Source: Alnus glutinosa (taxonomy: Eukaryota > Streptophyta > Magnoliopsida > Fagales > Betulaceae). Taken from it: a stretch of 64,000 nucleotides of DNA. Under the pieces are notes generated by a model. That model was given only the letters and a program-made list of their open reading frames with translations, was not told where the DNA came from and ran no database searches. Positions 1 to 11,618 of this stretch are shown here, one piece after another; positions within the stretch are counted from its first letter, which is position 1; each line of letters begins with the position of its first letter. The stretch is from NCBI RefSeq assembly GCF_958979055.1, contig NC_084888.1:5474001-5538000 (forward strand), written 5' to 3'. A program made the position numbers and the translations under genes.

Positions 1-111
1 AGCAGTCATGTGTTCTCAGACAAATGCTCTGAGGTTTTCAACGGATTGAAGAATTTCGGACAAACAATATTTGGATGGGTGTGGGTTTTGGCTTCTTTTT
101 TTTTTTTTTTT
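1..111 (+). CDS. Possible 3' end of a gene entering from the left edge
   Basis: From base 1 the first frame is open for about 36 codons (Ser-Ser-His-Val-Phe-Ser-Asp-Lys-Cys ... Phe-Gly-Trp-Val-Trp-Val) and then runs into a poly-T tract read as phenylalanines before a TAA. It could be the C-terminal tail of a protein or simply 3' UTR. I recognise no family, and the hydrophobic end is partly a product of the T-run. Confidence 0.25.
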
Positions 112-997
112 TAATCTGTGGGCTGGTAATTTTATTGTTAATTCTGTTTACCATTTCTTCAACTGTGCATTTTGCCTCTCCCTCCATTGAAAATGAAAAA
201 GAAAATGTGAAAGATGAGCGGGAAGATTATTTATTTATTTTTTTTCAAGATGTAATTTGTGTATAGAAGATGGTATGCCAAGTTTCTCTTGCTGATAAAA
301 TTGTTGGTTTTCATTCTTCTCCTTTTTTAACTAAAGTTCTTCGTTCTCGATTGTCTTGACGATTCTGACTGTACCATCTCTCTCTCTCTCTCTCATCTCA
401 CTCATGTGAGATAAGGTAGAGTGTGTTTGGGATTGCGATTTCGTAGTAAAAAAAAGTGTGCTATTAAACAAAATTGTAAATAATAAATCGTTTGAGAATT
501 GTATTTTTAAAAAATTGTAATTTGAAAAGGCAAATTTACAGGTAAGATGCTTTTTTAAAAACTCATAATTTTTTAAAAATCCTTTTGCAATAATTCATTT
601 GTGAAGGGAGAAAACGATAAAAGTCTGATCAAGGTTTCTGCAAATATCCATTGGAAGAGTTTTGTGATTGGATGATGTTAAAAGATGATGATTTTAATGA
701 TGATATTATTAATTTCTGAACTTTCCAGCCAAATCCATAATAAAAGTGAAAATGAAGATATTAAAAATGATGGGCAGCGACCATGTTTCCAAGTTGAGCA
801 AGGGGAGCAGGGCATGTATACTGTGGGTCCTTGGTGACCAATCATGTTGGGTTATGAGTGTGAATAGAGAGAAATCTTAGGATAGTGGTTGAATCACAGT
901 CAAAGGAGTAGGTGTTGTCGGCGGATGTAACGTGTTACGTGTTACGTGAACGTGCCAAAACCAATCAACAGACAACAATTGTGTTTTGAACAAAAAG
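112..997. other. Intergenic DNA, no gene seen
   Basis: AT-rich sequence with a CT microsatellite near 380-400 and no open frame with coding character. Between about 418 and 560 there is a short stretch of the kind 'gtttgggattgcgatttcg...' that resembles in wording the motif at 61.2-61.5 kb (on the plus strand there, 'gtttgcgatttc...'), so both may be copies of one small repeat. Evidence for that repeat is weak. Confidence 0.4.
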
Positions 998-1069
998 AGG
1001 GCCCAACCGGGTTCGAACCGGTGACCTCTTGATCTGCAGTCAAATGCTCTACCACTGAGCTATGGACCC
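998..1069 (-). tRNA. tRNA-Cys (GCA)
   Basis: Read on the minus strand this is a complete 72-nt cloverleaf. The acceptor strand GGGTCCA pairs with TGGGCCC (one G-U). The D-arm region is TAGCTCAGTGGTAGAGCA. The anticodon loop gives GCA within TTGACTGCAGATCAA, and the T arm holds GGTTCGAACCC. No intron is present and CCA is not encoded, as expected for a plant nuclear tRNA. It matches the common plant cytosolic tRNA-Cys from memory almost base for base. The T-rich tract that should end Pol III transcription (A-rich on the plus strand) lies just below 998. Confidence 0.97.
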
Positions 1070-1245
1070 TTGTTGTTATTGGCTATTGAATTATTTTATT
1101 TAATCACTAAATGGCTTCTCGAGTAAAAGCGTTTTGGGCCCTGATTTTATAAATTAAGCATATTATTCGATTGGTAAGCTCTACTACATACGATATTTGA
1201 TAGGATTGTGGGGGGTTTGGCCGCCCGAGGCCAAAATTTCCTTTT

Positions 1246-1288
<43 letters not shown>

Positions 1289-1582
1289 TCCACGGTGGTT
1301 GAGCCACCCCAGACCCGTAAGGGGGGCTCCTCTTATTTTTTCTTTTTTCAATTTTTTTTTTAATTTTTAATTTTTAATATTTTTTTAATTTTTAATATTT
1401 TAATTAATTTTTAAATTTTTTTATTTTTTATTTTTTATTTTTTTTTTATATTGTGCCACATGTCAATCTCTAAAGGTTGACACGTGGCAGAACGTTAAAA
1501 TTTAAACGGAAAAATAGATAAAGGTACCAAGTCAGTCTTTTTCTAAAATTCAGATATTATCTGTAAAGCAAAATGAAACTAA
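1070..1582. other. Intergenic, AT-rich with a long poly-T run
   Basis: A poly-T run of about 35 bases sits at 1253-1287, flanked by GC-rich pieces ('ggccgcccgaggcc', 'gagccacccc'). These resemble in style the GC-rich core of the foldback element at 10.5-11.3 kb. A TGACACGTGGCA motif occurs near 1477-1488. This may be a decayed non-coding element; its ends are not clear. The lysine-rich open frame on the minus strand is only the poly-T read backwards. Confidence 0.35.
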
Positions 1583-2348
1583 TGCTCCGTTTGTTTCGAT
1601 GTAAAATGGTTTCCGTAGTAAAATGGTTTCAGGGAAGTCATTTTTCAAGAAACCATTTTCCGTCGAAAGCATTTTTCGGTGTTTGGCGCGTACGGAAAAT
1701 CACAAATATTTTTTTATATTTTTATTCAATCATATTAACTTATAAAAATCAATTTTTATTCACAACATAAAAATATTAATGTAAAAATCATCGATGACGA
1801 GATTCGGTCACTGACCGACAAGATTCTGATTATTTTTACCTAATTTCGGCTAATATAGCCAGAATTCGAGATAAAGGCAGGAATCCGGACAGTTTCGTCA
1901 AAATCTGGGATAGCCGGATTCCGACGAAAGTGGCCAGATTCCGGCCAGCCGGCCGGAATCCGGCCGGTCTGGCCAGATGGCCGGATTCCGGTCAGATTGG
2001 TCGCCGAAATCTGGCTGACCGGATTCCGGCGAAGGTGGCCGGATTCCGTCGCCAGATTCCGGTGACATTAACCGGATGTTGGATTCTGATACCGACAATA
2101 TTTCGATAGTGGTTGTCTGCTTGAACGTGAAGGTCAACTGTGCCGTTTAAAATAGATCGACTACAGCTGGCGTCTTCGAAAAATGATTTACGCTTTTAAA
2201 AAATATAAATCATTTTTCAAAATTTATTAAGCATTTTTGGCCAAACAGAAATCATTTTCCGGTTGACTATTATTTTCGCCCCTACCAAACACCGAAAAAT
2301 GCCGAAATCATTTTCCAAAAATAATTTTACGCCTAAACAAACGGAGCA
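1583..2348. mobile_element. MITE of PIF/Harbinger type, about 766 bp
   Basis: The ends are inverted repeats: TGCTCCGTTTGTTT at the left, and its partner AAACAAACGGAGCA at the right. The inverted similarity extends further in as a 'gtaaaatggtttccg' / 'ggaaaataattttac' type stretch. The element is flanked on both sides by TAA (1580-1582 and 2349-2351), the target duplication of PIF/Harbinger transposons. Inside, 1880-2075 is unusually GC-rich and built from imperfect repeats of a GGCCGGATTCCGG-like unit. It has no coding capacity and was presumably moved by a transposase encoded elsewhere. Confidence 0.8.
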
Positions 2349-3195
2349 TAAGGTAACAAAAAATAATGTTTTTAAACCACATTACGATCCACGGCTCATT
2401 TTAAGGTGGGGTTTTTTTTATTATTATTAAAAAATAAAAAAGTACGTGATGAAGGGTATTATTATTATTATTTTGGCCTGGTGCAAAGGGTTTTTCACGC
2501 ACTAGTTTGAAACTTTGAATCCAGACGCTACATTTCCCATCATATCCCCAAAAGCAAAAGAAATGAAAATGATTATAAGCAGGCTTCCAACATTTGTAAT
2601 ACGGTTACCCACTTCTTGATGCTCAGCATTTGCCTTCAGTTTGCCCACACGACACTTCGCTTAAAGTTTTGGGGTTTTGTCTGATGTTCAGGAAAGGTAG
2701 ATCAAGAAAGCATCCTTCTATAATGGCTGTGCTTTACAACAAAAGGCTATTTAGTCCTAGAGCTTATTGACAAGGGCATGCATGAAAGATCAAAGATGCT
2801 AAGGAAGGAGTGAGACCCATCAAAGAACTAGGTAAAAGTGAAAGAGACAGATAACAAAACATATATAAATATCGTACCTCTGTGAGACTAGCTCTGCCAA
2901 TATTAAAAAAAATAAAAAATAACAATAACAATATGTGTACGCCATTGGATGCTACAAAACAAAATAAAGACCATAAACAGTTCAAAATGAAATGGAGAGG
3001 ATCTTGATCTCAACTGGAATGCATTGTAAACTCATTGTAACAATAATATTATACTCATTGCAAGTGATAAAATCATGAAAAACCCTTTACACTAATGATA
3101 TGGGATAGGTTCCAGGAATTTATAGCTGTCAATGTTGAGCGTATTAGTGCAAAAGAGAGAGACAGAACGAGAATGGCAAAAGGAATACAAAGGAA
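2349..3195. other. Downstream flank of the 3.2-6.5 kb gene
   Basis: AT-rich DNA with short ATT microsatellites near 2420-2475. It holds no coding frame that continues any known protein. The part next to 3196 is likely 3' UTR of the minus-strand gene. Confidence 0.4.
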
Positions 3196-6100
3196 TTACT
3201 CTGCTGAATTACTTGTTCGAAATGCTTCTTTTGTTACTCCATAATAGACTGATTCGCTGTCTAAATAAGTGATGAAATTCCAGCCGAAAGCTGATCCTCC
3301 AACAACATACGTCCCAGGAATTTGACCGTCTTCACCCGTATGCTTCTCAGAGGCAACCCCCAAGAGTGATTTACTCCCAGATGATTTTGAAATTATAGTC
3401 TCTGTTTGAGGCTGCTCCGTCCTTGGCTTAAGATCCTGGAGTTGCTCTTGTGGCTTTTGACCCTCCCGGTTTTCACCTGACAAAGGCTGGCTTTCTGTTA
3501 CATTCTTACTCTTAACTATGGAAACTGTTTCTGCTCTGATCTCTTTGCACAGTTCCATGAGAAGCTTCATCTCTGCAAATTGCAAGTTTAAAAATTTAAG
3601 CAAATGTCATGAACCAACACAGATTACATTCTTCTTATCCACCATATAAATAACAAAGGGCCACATCTCATGGACTTGGTTATATCCTTAGGGACCTTGG
3701 ATACTATATAGTGGCTGGAAGTGCATGATTTAGAGAATGAGCACAGGCATGGATGGAGTTTATAAATCACTAATTTCAAGTCATGAATAAGATTAATGGA
3801 TCCTCAATTGGATGCAAATCCATCTCAATACTATGCTAACAAACATTCTAGAATTCAAAGTGACAACAAGCCAACCATCGCAAACTGACTTCAGAGGATA
3901 TCAAGGATCAACTGTCATTAGATTTGACTAAAATGTTCAAGGATAATCCATGTCACACGCTTCAGAAATATTCTAAAGAAATGAATCAGCAAACCAACTT
4001 TGACTCCATGATCTTAGGCCAAGCCAAAGTGAAAGAACCTTTATATTTATATATCTGTTAAGCAAAGAGAATACAAGGATCAACTTGGAAAAAGAGAGGA
4101 CAAACTCCTATAATTACAGAAGAGAGATGAATATTGTGACAACTACAAGATTGAAACTAGCACACAAAATAGAAGATAACAGTTGTTATTATTGTTCTCA
4201 TGAAGAGTTAACCTTCGGCTAGCCAAATTGCACTAACACAGAGATGGTTATATGCATCCGTGTGAATAACTAAAAGAGTGTTAAGCTTACGTTCTCGTAT
4301 TTCACGAGCTGCCTCGCAATTCCGAAAGTCACGGGTCCGGAGAACCTTCAAGAAAACCAAAAAACAAAGAACATTCAGGCCCATCATGCTTGATAAATTT
4401 CACCGCGGAAATAAAGCAGTTCCAATGTACAATCATCTCGCCAAAAGTTACTATATCCCAACGTGAAATGTCATGAACCTTAAATCCTTTGATCATGAAG
4501 TTTTTAGTCTGAAAGAAAGGAAGAACTCTTTAAAGCACTTGATGGCTCAATTCAAATTGTGCAAAAAAACCATTGCAGTAAATGTGGGTAAAGTGTAAAA
4601 GAAATAATATACAGGGCACTTTGGAGTATGGTGATGCTCGGAAAAAGGAAATAGTTAACAAAACTATAACTACCCAACCACTAGTAAATGCATCCAAACA
4701 AGCACTTAGAGGAAACAGTGACGATTGATTACAAAATAGAGAAAAATGCTCATTGTGTTATTGTCTAAGTTGGCTGGACCAAATACTAAGAAGTATGGAA
4801 CTGGTTTGAATTCTAAAATTACTTATAGGACCGACATACAAATGAAAGTTTTATCTGAAAAATGCTTCATGGCCAGTTTTCCAATAGAAAAAGAGTGAAG
4901 TAAACAACTTCAATGCTGCACCAGTAGATTCAGCCGGAGTAGAAGTTTCTCTTTAAGAGCAACGCCTAAAACCAAGATATTTGAGAGAAAAGTAAAATTC
5001 ATCCGCCCTTCTAACTTTAGTAAATTAACTTTATCTAAATACATGATTAGGATTCTCTTCATATGCATAATCAGAGCATATAGAGTGCAATTCAAGGTAA
5101 CTAGAAAATTTAGATTGACAGATCTCCTGAAAATAAAATATATTTAAAATTTGAGAACAAATTACCTATCCTTTGCAGTTTCTATATGGGCCTTCATCCA
5201 AAGTCCAGTTTCTTCTTCTTATGCCAAAACTAGTACATTGGCCTGAAGGTTGCATCATATTAATCCCACTACTTAATGAAATGAAACTCATCAATTAACA
5301 AAACTCAATTTCTTTTTCTTTTTTCTTTTCTGTTTTTTGATAGGCAAATTCAAGTCAAGCACACATACGAGGATTAAACATTTGACCTCACCCTTCAACA
5401 CCAGTTTGTGTGGAAAAGAGATGCCATTTTGTATAAGATCAAGAATTGAATGATTCTACTATCTGCATTAAGAGCTATAACAACTAGGGCAACGCCCATT
5501 AGCCTAGATATTCCACTGCACTTTACTGCATGCCTAACCTTATGAACACTACAGATGGTGTATATAAATGCCAATGTGTATTAGCCTAAGTACACTGCCC
5601 AAGCAGCATCAGGTCCAGCCCAGAAAGATGGCAAATAAACACTACTAACTCCTCATGATTTTCCACGTAATACATCATAAGCAATATCTCTCAGTAACTA
5701 TAGATAGATTTTGTACCTTCATGTTTCATCTATACGACTTAGCATGCTTACCGAGAGTTTAGAGCATATGTTCAGAGCTACCATAAAAAAAATTCAACGG
5801 AACAATAAAATATAAAATTTCTAAAACATTTTCCAATTTTCAACACTATCAATTTCATTAAAACTCACCGACTTAGATTCTGTACATGAATAGAAAAGGA
5901 AGACCTTACTGTGATCATATCAAGACTTTTTTTCAAACACAATAATATCAAACACCGATTCCTAGCCTCAAAATCCCATGTCAAGCACCTCCAGGCCAAT
6001 CACAGAGAACAAAAATAACACATAGCAGCACCCGGATTACCTTTTAAAAACAAAATTTTTACCATAAGAAATGTTAAATATTGTCCTAGTTCCCACCCAT

Positions 6101-6546
6101 ATTGTCATAATTATGCATCAAGAAGAGAAACCGATCACTAGAAATCTTAATATAACTGTAACTTGTGTATTAAAGAACCCAGTTAGTGCCAACATGTACT
6201 TCAAATGACGAAAACAAAAAACTTACTACATAAACATGCATCACAAAAGGAACCCAGAAATGAAATCGCATAATATCTTAAGACTACCAGAAATTCCGAC
6301 TAAATTGTTGTTCTTGTAGCTACTTAATTGTACCTCGATAAAATGAGGACGAAGCTCTTTAAGAACAGCACGCATCTTGAAGTACCTGGGATTATGGATA
6401 TGAACACTAGTGTCAAGCGGTCTCTTCTTGCTCTTAGGAGGACGAGGAGGAGTGGGAGCAGGAGGTTGTGGAGGGGGACACTGGGCTGTGGTTGGAGGGT
6501 TTGGGAGTTGGGTCGGTGTGGTCTGGGCTCGCACAGGTTCCTCCAT
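3196..6546 (-). CDS. Conserved plant protein of unknown function, 3 exons, 214 aa
   Basis: Exons, in transcript order, are 6546-6334, 4345-4291 and 3572-3196. GT-AG borders hold at both introns, and the phases add to 645 bases (214 residues plus stop). The ATG at 6546 is in frame with the whole model. Residues 5-42 are rich in proline and threonine and end in a basic patch (PKSKKRP). A hydrophilic helical core spans the exon junctions (YFKMRAVLKELRPHF ... REIREQMKLLMELCKEI). After a Ser/Gln/Glu-rich linker comes a C-terminal stretch, GTYVVGGSAFGWNFITY. The 55-bp middle exon is too short to be found as an ORF. I recall similar plant proteins without a known role and cannot name a domain. The basic patch would suit a nuclear protein, which is inference. 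Confidence 0.85.
4346..6333 (-). other. Long first intron of the unknown gene
   Basis: About 2 kb of AT-rich intron. The donor is GAG|GTACAA and the acceptor TTGAAG|GTT on the minus strand. No embedded gene or clear transposon was seen. The short plus-strand frame at 4278-4466 lies antisense to the second exon and is not coding. Confidence 0.6.
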
Positions 6547-6850
6547 TGATGGTCTTCTCTGGGTTTTGTATGCTCCAAGTCTGAGGGTTTGAGGATGTGT
6601 TGGTCCGAAAAATCAAATGGAGAGTTTCTGAGGCGTTTGGCCGACTCTTAGGTTTAAATTGAGAAACTTGATGAAAAGTTTTGGGAAAAATGCACAATAA
6701 GTTCATTTAAAATTAAAATAATAATAATAATAATAATAATAATAGTTGGAGTAAAGAAAATGCCAAATAAGTCAACGTAGTTACACCCATTTATAATTAA
6801 CATCCAATGCTATAAAAATTGGCTGAAAACTTCTTATAGTTAAAAAAAGG
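6547..6850. promoter_or_regulatory. Upstream region of the unknown gene
   Basis: This stretch separates the ATG at 6546 from the start of the MULE remnant, so it should hold the promoter and 5' UTR. An (ATA)n microsatellite lies at about 6717-6744. No convincing TATA box could be assigned. Confidence 0.4.
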
Positions 6851-9800
6851 GTTAAATAGAAACTTGTCCATTATGGTTTGTAAACTTTATTTTTTGTCCC
6901 CTGAGTTTTACTTTTTATCATAGGTGATACTTGTGGTATGTGAAAAGACGAAAATGGTACATCCGTCCATTTTTCCATCCAAAACTAACGTCCGACAATG
7001 TCAGTGAACACGTGTTAATTGGACGGTGCGACACCTGTCACCACGCCACATCAGATACGAAACATGAGCCACATAACTCACTCCATTGCCACGTCATTTA
7101 AGAGGGAGTGCCGTTAACTATTTCGAATTGTTTCCGATCCCTTTTTCTTCCCAACTTCACAATTATTCCCCGCCCTAATTTCTCAAAGTTTGTCGACCTC
7201 CCCCCAAACCTCTTCCGTCTGTTGCAACGCCCCGTCCATTTCTGCCTCCCCAAGCTAAAGTTCCAACATTTAGGCCGGATCTGTTAGATCGGAGGCTTAG
7301 AAGCAGATTTCCGGTTATATTTCCCGGAACCCAGTCGGCCATCCTTCCCGGAACCCACTCAGCCATCCTTTGACGGAGTAGCAGTGAAAGAACAGCAGGT
7401 ATTTCTAAGACCCTAAAGTTGTTTTTCATGATACTTTGTGTGAAGTTTCTTTGTGAGCTGCGGAAGGACTTGACCCAATAAGCTTTATATACATATTTTG
7501 TCTTAAGGTTGGACAAAGTAATATTATATGAGTTTGGTTTAGTGGGCAAAGCATAAAGTCCCCAACTTTATGTAGGGTCCCCAATGCACTATGTTTTGTA
7601 TGTTTTTGTCGGTTGTAGCTTTTGGCATCTTCTGACATGTTGTTGTCGGTTGGTTGTTGGAATTACTGCATTATTTAGTTCTGGGTTTGAGTTGGGTGAG
7701 TAGTAATTTTTAAGTATTCGCATGTCATTGGTCCCCACTCCTTGGTGCTTATTCTGACAATGTGGGTGTTCTTAACTGAAGTTCCACAGTGTAAGTACAA
7801 TTATAAAACATCTAATTGGTCCAATTTGTACGTATGAGTTTCCAATTTGTACATATGCCCATCCACGCATTTAATACTAAGTAGGACTTGTTAAATAATG
7901 ATACTGTTATTATGAAATTATGTAACATAAATTTGGGAAACTTGTACAAATAATGTAGAAGTTATAGGTAGTAGTCATGATTTCTGTTATTATTTGTTGT
8001 AATATCGTTTCAAAAATTGTTATGCTATATAAATAATATGTTCAGAGTGGCATGATATAGACTGTATACATAATATAAGATATGATGTGTCAATTGTGTC
8101 TTGGCTATGCTCACAAGTTAATTTGTCACATCTCACAATGTGCACACATTCTATAACATATTATTAGATATGTGCACATTGACACTCCAGCCTAATACAT
8201 ATATGCGACAATCTAGGCTTATTAAGTAGGCTTATGTGATATGATTTCTGTGTATTGAAAGAAGTAGCCTTATAAAATGTGTGCTTGGTTTGGTTGTGTA
8301 TGTGAGTTTGATTTTTGTCATAATTGTGCAGAAATGGACCCAATATTTGATCTAGTCATTTGCCACCATGGATTTCTGCCCGGACATAGGATGGAGTACA
8401 TAGGAGGAGATTGTATGGAAGTTAATAGACTAGATGCAGACAAGTTCTGTTTTTGGGACCTTACAAATATCCTAGAGTCGTACATGGGGTACAAATACAA
8501 TGAAATTATGGCAATGTATTACAAGTATGACGATGAAAGCAACGAAAATATAAACAGTCTTAATTCATACCAAGATTTCTTAAAAATGATCAACGGGATC
8601 ATAAAAGATGGCAATGTGAAGTTGCATGTGTTTGTTGACCATGAAGAGGAGGAACTAGCTGAACCAGTCCCAATTGAAATGGTGACCCCAATGCTGCCTC
8701 TCTCTTAAACTCCATCAGAGGTGGAGATTTAGTATTCCGAAGAGGATTTGCCACAACACACATCACAACCTTCAATAGATGAGCCACAGTCTGATGAGCC
8801 AGTAGAGCAAGCTGCTGTGCAGCCACCACAGCAGGCTGCCCGAAAGTCAGCTCGGCAGCCTCGACGGCAAACTGCCTGGCAACCTCGGAAGCAGTCAGTT
8901 CGACAGCCTCCACAACAGCCTCAGGATGATGATGAGGAGGCTGATGAGAAATACCTTGAGATGAGTGACTTTGAGGTCACAGAAGGCGAAGAAGAAGACA
9001 TTTTTACAGAAAAATGAGATAATGTTGTACGCGAAGCAAGAGAAGAAACAAACAAATGTTTTGGACGTGGGACAAGGCATCTACATCAAAGGATGAAGGT
9101 GATCCAATAAATGACCCTGATGCAGAGTCTGATGACAGTGAAACATTTCACAGTATGGATAGTGAGGAGGAGAAGGATGAAGGTGAGGGTCCTCGTAGAC
9201 GAGTGAGGAGGTATCCGAAATGGAGGCCCATGCGGGACTTGAAAGACATAATTACATTGACAGTAGGGTTGAAGTTCAACAACCCCACTGAGTTCAAGGA
9301 AACATTGAAAATGTTTGCAGTGGAAAATTCCTTTGCTATATGTACAAACACAATGAGAAGACACGGGTCTCCGCGGAGTGCAAGAAAAAATGTGGCTGGA
9401 GAATACATGCAAGTTGGTCGAACTGTAGAAAATTTTTCCATATCAAAACTTTTCAGCCAGTTCATAATTGTGGCAGCTACCACGATAACAAGCGGGCAAC
9501 AGTTAGGTGGGCTGCTAATAGATATATAGACAGCTTTCAAGACCAAAGAAACCTTAAACCGACAGCTTTAAGGGAGATGATCCGGAGGGACTACCATGTT
9601 GACTTCAAAATGTTGAGCTGCCGCCGTGCAAAAAGAATGGCATTGGCGATACTGGATGGTATAGATGGTGAGCAGTACAAGCACACCAGAGAGTATGCCA
9701 ATGCATTACTGCAATGGAATTTGGATTCATCAGCGTTCATTCAGCGGGATGGAGTGTTATTTCAAAGGATGTATGTTTCGTTGGCGAGCTGCAAGGAAGG

Positions 9801-10504
9801 TTTATTGGCTGCCTGTAGGCCAATGATATGCGTAGATACATGTTTTATGAGGGAAGTGGAGTGGTCAACTGCATGCAGCAATTGCTCGGGATGCAAACAA
9901 TGACATTTACCCGATAGCATATGCTATATGCGAAGCTGAAACTAGGGACACATGGACTTGATTCTTGAAAATACTTTTGGATGATATTGGGTATGATCGG
10001 AAGCATATGTGGTCCTTTATGTCCGACCGTCAAAATGTAATATTTAATGTACATTAACATGTTTTCTTAAACTTTTGTTATCAAACATATTTTGACATGT
10101 TTGCTTTTAACAATATCAAACAGGGGTTGGTTAATGCTTTAGAAGATTTGATGTCTGGCGCCGAGCAGAGGTACTGTGTTAAACATCTGCATGCCAATAT
10201 CAAGAGAAAATGCTTTAAAGGGAAAGAGTTCAAAGATGCTCTATGGGGTGCAGCAAGGGCTTCCAATGAAATACAATTCAAGTATTACCTCAAGGTGATT
10301 AAGGGTATGGATCAAAGAGCATACAACTACATCGAGAAGATAAACCCTAAGATGTGGTCCCGCCATGCATTCTCCACTACAAGCTGCAGTGACATTTTAC
10401 TAAATAACATTGCGGAGAGCTTTAATGCATGGGTGTTGGAGGCTAGGGATCAGCCGATTCTATCTTGTATGGAGACAATAAGGAGATCACTGATATATTA
10501 TTAA
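6851..10504 (+). pseudogene. Decayed Mutator-like element (MULE) with MuDR-type transposase
   Basis: The first ~200 bases (from GGGTTAAATAGAAACTTGTC) look like a left terminal inverted repeat; no right partner is present. The transposase is in broken pieces. The N-terminal part is at 8277-8708. An acidic, Gln/Pro/Arg-rich linker follows at 8748-9016. The MuDR-type N-terminal domain begins with LTVGLKFNNPTEFKETLKMF near 9260 and continues in another frame from 9340 (ECKKKCGWRIHASW). A DDE-like core follows (ICVDTCF near 9830, SDRQN near 10020), and then the C-terminal part at 10124-10503 (RYCVKHLHANIKRK). The linker follows two in-frame stops, TAA at 8706 and TAG near 8730, and the frame shifts at least twice. 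A 10036-10123 intron (AAT|GTAATA ... AACAG|GGG) looks genuine. The coding part stops at the foldback element at 10505. It is not active. Confidence 0.85.
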
Positions 10505-11342
10505 GGGTACATGTATAATAAATTCCCGAGTCAGAGCGCGATTTAAAATCGATTCCTCACTTTTTAAAAATTAACTTTTGTTGCTTAAGTTTTTCATGAA
10601 TTTGAAATCAGTCATTTCGTGAGTTTTCTGTCCATTTTTGCAATTTCTGTTAGTGTCACGTCAGTTTTTTCATCACATCATCTTAAAATATTATTTTGCT
10701 ATTATATTATCATTTTTTTTTAATCTCATCTAAAAAATAATAATAATAACATTTATTTTTTTAAAATGAAAATGGGGAATTTGGGGGGTGGTGGTCTGCG
10801 AGTCACTCCCTAGGGCCGGGCCACCCCAAAATGCATCGAGGGGCGGTTCAAAGGCCAAGCCCAACCCTTGGGGGAGGCCGCACGCCACCCATAAAGGTGG
10901 CTTGGAGCGGTGCGCGGCTACCCTTGCCCACCTAAATTCATTTCGGGGTGGCCTTCATGCCATCTTTAGGGGTAGCCTGTAGCCTCCTCCGAAATGGATT
11001 TAGGAGTGGTTCGAAGGGCACCCCAGCCAATTGGGGTGGCACGGGCCACCTCTTGAGGTGGCTCGCAAGCCATCGACAACCACCCATTACCCCCCACTTT
11101 AATTTTTTTTTTTTTTTTTTAAATTAAATTTATAATATAATAATAAAAATAATATTTTAAGATGATGTGATGAAAATGGCTGACATGACACTAACAAAAG
11201 TTACAAAAATAGGTGGAAAACTCAAGAAATAACTTATTTCAAAATTCCAGAAAAAACCTTAACAACAAAAGTTAATTTTTAAAAAGTGACGGATCAATTT
11301 CAAATCACGCTACGACTTAAAAATTTATTGTATATTTGCCCC
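10505..11342. mobile_element. Foldback/MITE element with ~215-bp inverted repeats
   Basis: The two ends are long imperfect inverted repeats. The left arm reads GGGTACATGTATAATAAATT and the right arm, reversed, reads GGGGCAAATATACAATAAAT. Shared blocks continue inward, such as CACTTTTTAAAAATTAACTT and CATCACATCATCTTAAAATA. The core (10780-11100) is GC-rich and made of GGCCACCCC / GGGGTGGC palindromic words. The flanks offer only a weak TTAA / TTAA target duplication. It sits exactly where the MULE transposase frame ends, so it was inserted into or next to the MULE. An open frame at 10788-10982 is just the GC-rich core. Confidence 0.75.
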
Positions 11343-11351
11343 GTTAATAAA

Positions 11352-11464
11352 GAGGCTTGCTACACAAGGGACACTCATCCATTCCCGTGAGTCTTTTTTA
11401 ATAAAAAATTAATTTTTTATTATAAATGGGTGGTGGGACGGATGAGTGACTCCATCAAGCATTT
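11352..11464. mobile_element. Small palindromic MITE, 113 bp
   Basis: The ends pair as GGCTTGCTacacaaGGGACACTCATCC against AATGCTTGATggAGTCACTCATCC (right end reversed). The 12-base word CCCGTTAATAAA is present on both sides (11340-11351 and 11465-11476), giving a target duplication of about 9-12 bp as in Mutator-type elements. The left copy overlaps the last bases of the foldback element, so this MITE came later. Confidence 0.75.
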
Positions 11465-11618
11465 CCCGTTAATAAAACCATCGGGGGTATAGTTTCTGGT
11501 ATTTCAAATCTTAACTCTTCCAAAACCGTCTTCGACTTTCTCATCTAAAACTAAAACCCTCTCTCTCTCTCTCCCTCTGTAACAAGTCTTTGATGTGCAG
11601 AGCTGAAGTAGAAGAAGC

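Noticed and set aside
1107-1307. Lysine-rich open frame on the minus strand
   Set aside because: It is the poly-T run at 1253-1287 read backwards.
4278-4466. Basic 62-aa frame on the plus strand
   Set aside because: It is antisense to exon 2 of the unknown gene and lies mostly in intron.
10788-10982. Plus-strand frame in GC-rich DNA
   Set aside because: It is the palindromic core of the foldback element, with no protein-like pattern.
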